From Cephalotus follicularis (Eukaryota > Streptophyta > Magnoliopsida > Oxalidales > Cephalotaceae): a stretch of DNA of 64,000 nucleotides. Within the stretch, counting starts at the first letter, position 1, and each line of letters opens with the position of its first letter. This document shows, in pieces, positions 10,529 to 19,513 of the stretch. The stretch covers positions 47,740 through 111,739 of the forward strand of contig BDDD01000554.1 in assembly GCA_001972305.1 (NCBI GenBank), read 5' to 3'. The notes beneath the pieces are model-generated. The model had not been told where the DNA came from, did no database searches, and saw only the letters and a program-made list of their open reading frames with translations. The position numbers and the translations under genes were made by a program.

Positions 10529-10885
10529 ATTGATGCAGTGGACCGGTTGGACTGGCATGGGCAAGGGACAAGATGTTATGATGTTTTGTTCTTGGTTATA
10601 CTTTTCTCATGTTTTGTAATAAACCGAGTTTTATTTAAGGACCAATGTGTTGTACTTACGGGTTTGATTACTGATGGGATTTAATATTGTATTGTGATCA
10701 CGCTCCGTTTGTGGGCGATTAACAATACAGACTTGTTTTGGGTAGCGGGTAGTATGGGATACACGCTACGAGTTTACAGCTTATGAATTTTTATGCTTCC
10801 GCAACTGACATCTTGCTTAAAAGTTTAAATTTATGGTTTGCCGAAACTTATGCCGGAATGCTTACAATACTTCAATACTGATGGA

Positions 10886-11160
10886 TGTTTACAACACTCA
10901 AGTGTTTACACTTAGGCTCTAAGTGTTTGCAACTAGAGAGAAATGATTGAGAGAAATTGGTTGGAGAATTGAAAGACTTGTGAAAGCGAAACTAGGTTTG
11001 CAAGAATACAAACATAGGAATTAAAGACTTGTGTATGGAACTCCTTCTTTAATGAGTAAGGAAGGCTTGGTATATATAAGCCTTTGTTGGGTGGGTTTAC
11101 TATTTGCAAATAGTAACTTGTCTGGTGGAGTTACTATTCATGAATAGTCTCTTGTCTTCT
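10886..11160 (+). promoter_or_regulatory. Palindrome-rich TATA segment, promoter-like
   Basis: A TATATATAAG box at 11071-11080 is bracketed by AAGGCTT and AAGCCTT. Just downstream are two palindromes with the same arms: TTACTATTTGCAAATAGTAA (11097-11116, perfect, 20 bp) and ACTATTCATGAATAGT (11133-11148, perfect, 16 bp). Upstream, ACACTTAG and CTAAGTGT flank GCT near 10907-10925. The segment is not part of LTR B and points away from the pararetroviral frame on the other strand. It could be the LTR of another element or a viral intergenic promoter; I cannot tell. Confidence 0.45.
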
Positions 11161-12958
11161 GAGTGCTTGAAATAGTGGATGGCGGCTACGATGTTGACGT
11201 TACTGCCGCAATTTGTACTGATCCTCTTTGTTTTTTCTGAATTTATTGTGATGACATTGGTTACCATTTTTGCTTCAATCTTTTGTTGTTGTTGAAGTGG
11301 TGCGGCCATAAATTAGGGTCTTCTTTGTAAAGAGTTGCATCTTGGGTTAAATCTTTTTCACAGAATTGTATCAATAGGGGGAAGTTGGTTTGTATGTTGA
11401 AACGAATATCACCATGGCACTGTCTTGAGTAAATTTTTTGGATTTGATCTTCTGTTACTAACTTGGTGCGATATGGTAGTTCAAAATGGTCCCAATTGGC
11501 TGCAATGGTTTTAGCTCTCCAATGAAAAATTTATGTTTCGAGTGGGAGTGAACAATCCCACAAATCTAATTTTAAAAGATGGGGGGAATTTTTAAATCCT
11601 TTAATGTCTATAAGGTGTTTGGCTGGTTCGATTTGCTGAATAAATTCTGGTGGTGTGCACTTAATCATTGCTTGGACTACTGGAAATCCTGTGATCATTA
11701 AATTCATACCAACAAGTGATATTTTTCTACCAAATAAATCAAAGTGACTTGGGTCAGTGAATAATACTTGTTGGAGCATTACGTGGTCCATGAGAAACTG
11801 TAGAGTAATTAAATTATTTTGAAAAATATATTCTTGGGGTCCAGATAGGTCCCAACAGGCTGTGTAAATAGTGTATGCCAAATGACATCTACAAGAATAA
11901 TGTACAAATGGTATGTTTTTGCAAGTATCTAATAACTCTGGACATTTTATGTATTGTTCATATGGAAGATAATATGAAAGATGGCTGGTAGAAATCTTTA
12001 GAAATTTATCTGGATTAGAAGCAATATTTTTAACAAAGTCTTGTATGAGTTCAAAGTTTTTCAAAAGCTTTTGGCTTCTTCTCTTTTGAATGTCTTCTAC
12101 TATTTCATGGAGATTGTAATCTATAAGTTTTTTGAGGATGGAATTGGGGAAAAAGAATGCTCTTGAATTTCTTATTTCTATCTTAGTGGGAGATAGAATA
12201 TCTTTTCTCAAATGTTTTTCTCTTTTTCAAACGCTTTATTTCTATCTCAGTGGGAGATAAAATATCTTCTCTCAAATGTTTTAATTCTATAGGAGAAAGG
12301 AATCTTTCTTGTCTGAAATCTTTTATTTCTATGGGGGACAGAAATTTTTCTTTGTTTATAATTTTCTCCATTTCGATGAGATATAGATTTTCATCATCAA
12401 ATGGTAATTCTTCCATTCTCTGCAAAATAAAAAAGTGGATTTTGTCATAAGCATAAAAAGGTTTTGGAAGATTATTCAAGAAATGATTCGCACACAAAGT
12501 GTTTTTATGCATATTAATGGTTTCGTACACAAGAATTTTTTCAAGCATATCCAATGTTTGTAAATGGTTGTCAATTGATTCATCTCCTGTCAGGAGCTGA
12601 GAAGTTAAAATTCTTTTTTCTCTTTTAGTCAGAGTTTGATAATAGACTTGAATTGCATTGAGCGTATATAATAGTGAATTTGAAAATGGAAGTAATTTTC
12701 TACAAAAGTTGTCCAAATGCCAAATTTTCAAATCTCTGGTTTGTATTAAATTGGGAGACATTGAATTGTTGTAAACAAAAGAAAATAATAAATACAAAGT
12801 TGGTAATTGTTTTTTATTAACAATAACGTTTGGAAATTTTTCAATAAATATAATGGATTTCTGAATGGGTATATGATGGTTATGTGTGATAAAATTTTGT
12901 AATTTTGTTTTTGGTAATACTAATCTTTTAATTTGAATGATTTTGTAGAAAGTATATA
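11161..12958 (-). pseudogene. Endogenous pararetrovirus, RT end and downstream unknown region
   Basis: Minus-strand remnant of an integrated caulimovirid-like genome. Next to 12958 the translation resembles the end of a caulimovirid reverse transcriptase (connection/thumb part), in direct continuation of the RT piece at 40813-41062 across the D1 insertion. Two longer frames follow: 12797-12183 and 12211-11531, overlapping in different frames, and weak translation goes on to about 11160. These are Lys/Ile/Phe-rich and AT-rich; I see no RNase H signature where it should come, and I do not recognise the domain. Repeats of a short phrase (LSPIE/LSPTE) occur four times at about residues 150-200 of the first frame. 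Several stops and frame changes; not functional. Confidence 0.6.
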
Positions 12959-15216
12959 TGTGACACCCCGTGTCACTCTTATGCGGTTGGCGTGTAAATT
13001 ACGTGAGTGTCATTTGTCATTGTTATTATTATTAATTATTATTATTACTATAGTATTATATTTTAAAAAATTTTGAGTGAAATGCCCGACGCTTTCCACA
13101 AAGCGCCAGGCGCTTCAATGAAAAAAGAACAGGGACAAGACACGGGCGCTATGCGCCCATGCCATTGAATCGTGACAGAGAGTGGGAGAGAGACAAACTA
13201 GCGATCGGAGACCGGCGACCAGGGAGGGAGAAACGGCGAGCTCGACTGCCAAGTACTCCTCTTCTCCTTCTTCCTCCATTTTCCTCCTTTTCTTCCGCGT
13301 TGAACCGCCACTGTTATGTCGCCGTTCATCGTCGATAGCGTCGCGGTTAGCACAGGTTTTCACCGTGATGACTGGCTTTATGCGTCGGGATGACAGTTGA
13401 GGCGTGAATCGGCCATAATCGGCCAGAAATTCGTCGACTGAATCGAGCCTACTAGCCACAGCTTGTGACGCCACGTTTGGCACCGGTTCCCAGCGAGTCT
13501 CGGTCACAAATGAGTAGCCTGGACGCTGTGGAGGCTAGTGGTGGCAAGACCGGAGCAATGGCGTCTCGACCGGAGTTCGGGCTGGGCGGAAGCCGCCGGT
13601 TCTCGCCGAGTTATGGGCAAAGACGCGTAGTACAGGCCTCGTGGACATTTTTTATGAAGCGGCCTAAATTATTGGATGACTGGCGAGTCGATTCAGTGAG
13701 TCAAACTCACTATCGACTGTGATCGAGCGTTTCTGCTCTGAGTCACAGCGGTTCCTCAGCAATAATGCGTAGCTCAGTCAATGTATGGGCTGTTGGTGTC
13801 GTGACCGGGACTCCGGAGGGTTGGCTGGAATCTGGCCGGAGCTCCGGTGACGCGCGGTGTTTGATGTATGTATATATAACATAATGCGAGTGTGATTTTC
13901 CATGCAGAGTGAAGGATTTGATCGATGATAGTCGAGTTCTAATCCATGATGCGGAATTCGATCGCCGAACTAGATTTCAGCATCCGATGAGACGCGGATC
14001 CTGTAGTTGTTTTAGAGGATGGATGAGCTAGTTCGTGGGGGTTAGGACATTGATACTGTGAGTGGGACATTCCCTTCCTCTCTTTATTTTGAGACTCTTG
14101 TTTGATATATGTGCCCTTTTGTTTTGTGTTATTGATCGGGATATCGAATCCCCCATGTCGATGTTGAGCATGTTCGTTGATTGATTTGTACATGTTTTGA
14201 TTCTGGGTGACAGTGTCACCTTCCTTTTTGTGTTTCTTTTTGTGTGTCATCGTGATATGTGATTTCATGCTTTGTATTCTGATGCTGGGAACTATGTCAT
14301 ATGTGACATGCAATAATGGTCTAGGGTGAGGTGTATGTTTGACGCTCAACTCTCCTTAGCATGCCCATTGGTCTATGATGGGGTGTTATGTGGGAACTGC
14401 CCCTGGGTTCCATACCTGGATCTGCGGCATACTATTGTCTATGATGGTATGCTAAGTGTGAGTGCAGCGGAGCTGCTCCATCACTCACTTGACAGACCAT
14501 ATTGGTAGTCTGATGATGTCATGCCTATGTGGCTGGTGGGATGATATTTTACCTGTGTTTCTATGTGGCAGCCTGTATGGCTATGATGATATGATGAGAT
14601 GATATGGAGATGTTATGCACGTATTCCCCTTGGACGAGGGTGGGTCGGAATTGGGTGTGTTGCGTGCACCGCAGCGGGGAGTGCTACGTTGTAGCCCTGT
14701 AATGGGCTGAACTATGATACGAGATGAGATGTTTAGGCACGTATTCCCCAAGGACGAGGGTGGGGTACGTGCGGTGACACGTAGGCACCTCGGACAGGGT
14801 GTGTTGTGTGCAGTGTAGTAGGCCCCTCGGCAAGGGTGGGGTGCGTGCGGAGTCACGTAGGCCCCTTGTCGAGGGTGGGGTGCTACGTTGTAGGCCTATA
14901 ATAGGCCGAACTGAGTTGATGGTGACAGAGGTACCAGTATTTCTTAGTCTTATTTTTATGGGCACATTGCTTGATACACATTTCATGAATTATGATTGTT
15001 AATCTTATCTGTGATTCTTGATTTATTTTATGATGCTTATTGTGATTCTTTCATACTCGTGGAGTACAATCTTAGGTTGAAGATTTGTTTAGTAGAGTTT
15101 TATTTTTGAGTTACGAGTTTCTTATTTGGAGTCTTCTTGATATGTTTTTCATGTTTATTGTGATCTTGTTATACTCAGATGGTATTGTCTCTAGTTATGT
15201 TGTTTCGTTCAGCGGA
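12959..15216 (+). repeat. 5' LTR of D1, first part
   Basis: Matches 37784-39977 of the 3' LTR. It has GC-rich inverted repeats (GGGCGC-TAT-GCGCCC at about 13144-13158; AAAGCGCCAGGCGCTT at about 13098-13113), a TATTATATTTTAAA box near 13040, and a decayed donor (CCA|AGTACT near 13252, where the 3' LTR has CCAG|GTACT). A G-rich degenerate tandem array lies at 14615-14890. It is split at 15216 by solo LTR B2. Confidence 0.87.
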
Positions 15217-15392
15217 TGTAATAACAAAAAAAAAATTCAATTAATGTATATTGATCCAATTTTGAAATAAAATATACATTTTAATTGAGTTATTTATCCA
15301 ATTATACTGATTTCTATGATTGGTAATTGTTTGGGGTGAATTGATATGCAATTGGTAAAGTATCAAAGGTTAGAACCCTAATTTTAACCCAA

Positions 15393-15475
15393 ACAGCCGA
15401 CTGTTACAGGGGAACAGCCGACTGTTTGCCACGTGAAGAAGGCAGTCGACTGCCCACTAATTCCAGTCGACTGGT
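15393..15475. repeat. CAGTCGACTG array, U3 of LTR B2
   Basis: Four copies (CAGCCGACTG twice, CAGTCGACTG twice) in about 80 bp. Confidence 0.88.
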
Positions 15476-15852
15476 CTGCTGCTGGACAGATGCACAGCAT
15501 GTGCAATGACAAGGTGGACATATGGGAATGGCACTTATGTCTCCCCACCTGCCAGAACATGCAAAAGGGGAATGTTTTGCATGTTCTCTGCATACCTACT
15601 ACCTGCAAATGATAATTTATGGGAGAAAGTGGAGTGAGGGAGCATGTGATGGAAGAAAGAAAGAAAGAAAAAAAAGTTTATGCATGAGAGTAGGTAGAAA
15701 CCTGACGAAACTATAAGCTCTGGGACTTAGAACAGATGATTAGAATGGTGTTTGAGTGTTAGAAAACACAGAGAGAAGAAAGGGATTAGTGGAGCTTGCA
15801 TTGGAGATATAAGAAAGCTCAAAAAGGAGGACTTTGAGGCTTTAGACTCTTG

Positions 15853-17760
15853 GTAAGTTCTTGATCTGAATTCTTTGTTATTTTGATGATAAAATGACTA
15901 GGAAAAATGTTGTATAACTTCTGTTAATAGATTGAAGGAGCAATCTTTGGAATTGAAATGGAAAGTAATAATGAAATCAAGTGTAAAAGGTGATATAGTC
16001 TCTAGAATGGATTATTAATTATTGTTAGTGTTAGAACAAATGCTTAAATGGTTTCTAAGTATTACATATCTTCTGTCAAATACTTAAATGAATGAATTCG
16101 AGATTGAGCAAATTATTGGAGTATGGAAGTGTTTAAATGGAACTAGAGACTTAAGAGTTCTAGTAAATCTTGATGCAACTAGATAATGATTATAATTGAT
16201 TGGAATATCTATACATACTGATTTCATGTATATATCTACTGTCAAACAAGATAAAATCAATGAATTCGAGATTGAATGATTGTTGACATAGAGTTCAAAA
16301 GGAAAAGTGGTGAAATGATGAAAGTGATGATAAATGAGCTAGTATTAAGCTTGTTAAAGCTATTGAAACCTACTGATATTGATGCATATGTTCATAAACA
16401 AACATGCATAGATCAATACTACTGAATTGAAAGAATCGTTGGTGGAAGTGACTTGGAACTCAAAGAGAAAGATCAAACTCAATTGATCTTGGGATAGCAA
16501 ATTGAGGTAGGGGTAATGATATGTTATGGAAGATATGAGTTTGCATACCATGTATGGTTATTTTCTGCATAATTGCATGTATTGAATTGATTGGATACTG
16601 AATTGACATATCATGACTTGCCATTTCTGCAATTTCTGGACAGAGGCAGTCGACTGCCACCCAAAGCAGTCGACTACTCAACCCAACAGTCGACTGGTTC
16701 TTGATGGCAGTCGACTGTTCTGGGCAGAAAACTCACACATGGATTGAATTGTTACTGTTTGATATTGTTACTGAATTGTACATGTTACCAACATCTAGTA
16801 CACACTGTTTGATGTTATTTAACATCACAACTACTGGTATTGCATCGATCGAATGAGTTTGTGCTAAATACACAAATTATGGTTCAATTATCACCTTCAA
16901 TGAAAATTACCATTTTTACAAGAACTACTGTTTTAATTAAATGTTGATGCATATACTATTTATGTTAACATATATACTGTTTGGTGCTATTAACGCCACT
17001 ACTACTGATGGTTTAAAGATTGAAAACTATTTAAGGGACTTGGAACCAAAACTTTAATATTTACTATCCTTTTTAAAAAGAACACTTATTGTTGAAGAAA
17101 CTACTGATTTACTACCTACTGTTTGGTTTCTATCAACTACTGATTTACCACCTAAGGTTTTACTGTTTACTGTTTTGTTTCCGAATTGGAAACTACTACT
17201 GTTACTGAGATCGTTTTCCTCAGATGAGATGTACGATTACTGCAATGTTAACGTTTCTAAAAGAAAACAATTTTTATTGCATATTATATATATATGTAAT
17301 ATTACATTGGATTGCACTGAATGAATTGATTGTCTATGTTTACTGCCGTAGTTGAGTGATAGGAGACATCACTGACTACGGGGATGGTTCTACGAGCCAG
17401 GAGTTGGCTAGACCCACACTGTGACTGTTCGCTACCCGCTTAATGCCGGTGGTACTGTTTGCCTCCTATCATCTGCGGAGTTGGGGTGATAGCTAGGTGC
17501 TCGACGTAGGCCAGGGGTTGGCGACGTCTTGAGTCAATACTGGTCTTCGGACAAACTACTGGACTGAATTGATTGTACCCTTGTGCGGTATTCTTGCATA
17601 TGGATTGTTTATGGCCACTTGGCATGATTGCTTATATATTGGCCCATTCAAATGTTATTTTAATATAAACTGTCATACATATTGCATTCATATAATCAAT
17701 ATCATACATTATCATTCTACTTAGCCAAGTGAGGACAACGGCTAACCCCTACAATTACAG
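15853..17760 (+). other. Predicted intron inside LTR B2
   Basis: Donor CTTG|GTAAGTTC at 15853, a near-consensus plant 5' splice site. Acceptor: TTAGCC (17721-17726) pairs with GGCTAA (17740-17745); CTAACCCC then ATTACAG ends at 17760. Length 1908 bp. Inference. Confidence 0.5.
16643..16725. repeat. CAGTCGACTG array, intron part of LTR B2
   Basis: Four copies of the palindrome (two of CAGTCGACTG with GCC next, two variants) in about 80 bp, about 790 bp after the predicted donor. Confidence 0.88.
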
Positions 17761-18671
17761 ATTAAGCAAGGACTTTTGGAGACTGCTGCTGAAGCTTGGA
17801 GAGCTTCTTATTTGATCTAAGGTTGTTATTTATATTGATGATGTATTGTATTTGATATTGAACGGTTCATACCTCGTTGATGTATTTTTCCTTGTGAGGA
17901 ATAATTGTGGTTTACCCGCGCATCGTATGGGATGCGTGCGGATGTTTGAATTTTATATATTTCGGCTTATTGACTGCTTCCGCATATTGTTGTATTCTTT
18001 TGAACGAAATACTGGAATGTAAGCTTAATACTGATATCACCTTATATGCTTGTCAATTGATGGTATTGAAATAACGGGGTGTGACATGACCAAATATTTA
18101 TTTTGAGTTGATAGTCCGAGTTCAGTTATTGTATTTTCAGCATTGAGTTGTTAGTTTTCAGTATTGAAATCTTGTGCATGACTACGTACTTTTCATGGAT
18201 CATTCTTTTAAATTGTGTCTATGTTTCTTTCAGCGCATTCGATTATTCATGGATGTAACAGGGAATGACTTGTCCCAACTCACTTAGTCATTTGGACTAA
18301 CCCCCTCACAGTTTTTCTTTTCAGATGGCGGTGAGCAGTTGCTAAGTCAGATTTTGTATTCTCTGTAGTGGATAGACCACGAAGGCAGGGCATGCTACCA
18401 GGATTTCAACACATGCATAGCATCAATATATCAACATTTAACTTCGCATTTACTTTTTCTTTTATATGAATGTTTTATTTTATGGTTTTGCTTTTTAAAG
18501 GTCTGAGCCCTATAGATTTACTTTTCTTGCATTGATAATATGTTTGAGGCTCAGCCCAACCCTTGCATGTTTATTAATTTAAATTGTGGTTTGCTGAGGG
18601 ATGAGCCCATTTAAAATCAATTGATTCATCCTTCGGGTGTGTGGCGATATAAACTGCTTTTTCTTTACAGG

Positions 18672-18704
18672 GGGCATAGTTCGATAAACGGATACTACAT
18701 GCCC
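18672..18704 (+). other. Conserved hairpin GGGCAT...ATGCCC in LTR D
   Basis: GGGCAT pairs with ATGCCC around a core where AGT/ACT and a short inner stem around ATAAA can also pair. The same hairpin follows a TTTACAG in all four D LTRs (21531-21563, 36443-36475, 40578-40610; the last has ATCCCC). Confidence 0.65.
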
Positions 18705-18805
18705 GATTTTTGTAAAAATTTAAGAGTTAGAAAAATTTTCAAAGTTTTGGAAACTTTAACTGTATGGTTTTCAAATTTGATTACATGGATTTAAACGGTT
18801 TTAAG

Positions 18806-18847
18806 CTATCACGTGGAGTTTCCGAAAGGAGGCTTGTCACGTGATAG
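18806..18847 (+). other. Conserved GAAA-tetraloop hairpin near the end of LTR D
   Basis: CTATCACGTG (18806-18815) pairs with CACGTGATAG (18838-18847); inside, AGTTTCC pairs with GGAGGCT (with G-U pairs if RNA) around a GAAA loop at 18824-18827. D2 LTRs keep the loop and an ACTTCC/GGAAGT stem at 36574-36609 and 21662-21697 with a different outer stem. It lies about 50 bp from the LTR end. Confidence 0.72.
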
Positions 18848-18898
18848 TCACATCAGTTCTCGGTTGGATATCGATTGTTGTCGGGAACGGGTGTGACA

Positions 18899-19508
18899 GT
18901 TTTGGTATCAGAGGGATGTTTTAGATTCTCTAGACTTTTAAAGTCAAATGTTTTCAAAATTTTGAAGAAAAGAGAAAATGATTTTAAACTCCTGCATATC
19001 ATGCATTGCATCAGAGTCATGTGTTCGGTAGCATGCCTCGTGGTCAAGGAGGTGGGTCCTGTTGTGGGCAAAGATAGTGAGATCTTTTATGGTAATTAGA
19101 TAGACGGCTCATGTAGAATTAGAGTAAGACATAAGGACAAGGACTCTTAGACTGGAGATATTATTGAATGTTAACTTCGTTTTGGGCAATGGCCGAGTTA
19201 GCCGCGAGGACGATACCTTTCCCAATCTCTTTATTAATAAATGTGTTTGAGCCAAAGTTCTAGCGGTTTATAGCCTAGTTATTCTAGACTTTGAGCTATT
19301 AGAGCACGATGTTCGGAACACAGCACCTTAAATGCATTAGAGGAACTCTTTTAGAGTTCTTGCATACGTTTTAGAACAACATCGTAGCAACGAATCGTTC
19401 ATAGTGACAAATTGTTAGAAGATGTTCGGGAAATCATTATAGTACGTTTCTGTTAGAGCACTTGGTAGAAACGATTAGCGGAGTACAATGAATGATTTAG
19501 TCTATAAG
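18899..19508 (+). other. D1 interior, left part, with PBS
   Basis: PBS TGGTATCAGAGG at 18903-18914, 4 bp after the LTR, fits initiator tRNA-Met. The rest has no coding frame I recognise; it matches D2 interior 21753-22340 (phrases such as TAGCCGCGAGGACG and CACCTTAAATGCATTAG). Ends at the GGTTA duplication caused by D2. Confidence 0.8.
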
Positions 19509-19513
19509 GGTTA

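Larger units (their letters stand above)
8199..10885 (+). repeat. LTR B1, 3'-truncated
   Basis: Starts TGTAACAGCCG at 8199 and carries the family B order: CAGTCGACTG array in U3 (8353-8500), TATA-like CTGCATAAAA near 8740, donor AAAAG|GTAGGGG at 8995, second palindrome array (9332-9600), hairpin with loop GGAGT (10170-10197), stem-loop/ACCCC/CAG module (10488-10528) and hairpin with GTATGGGAT loop (10742-10769). The last about 100 bp, including the GGGGTGTGACA end seen in B2, are lost at about 10885. The 3' part from the stem-loop on resembles LTR A although U3 does not. Confidence 0.82.
15217..18086 (+). mobile_element. Solo LTR B2 nested in the D1 5' LTR
   Basis: Starts TGTAATAAC, ends GGGGTGTGACA, about 2.87 kb, no internal domain. 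Removing it restores CGGA|TGACC exactly as read in the D1 3' LTR at about 39978, so the insertion site is certain, yet no target duplication is visible. Contains family B landmarks: arrays at 15393-15475 and 16643-16725, donor, acceptor module, and two hairpins (17503-17528, 17916-17941). Confidence 0.88.
18087..18898 (+). repeat. 5' LTR of D1, second part
   Basis: Resumes after solo LTR B2 and ends GGGTGTGACA at 18898. Landmarks: stem-loop TTAGTC (18284) / GACTAA (18295), CCCC, pyrimidine tract and CAG ending at 18324; GGGCCGAGCCC-type short palindromes (18500-18610); a second acceptor-like TTCTTTACAG at 18670; two hairpins listed separately. Confidence 0.88.

Noticed and set aside
13115..13507. 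130-codon frame on the minus strand, with similar frames at 37939-38250, 19667-20062 and 34717-35043
   Set aside because: Lie antisense in the G+C-rich U3/leader of LTR D; the likeness among them comes from LTR homology, and frames are broken differently in each copy.
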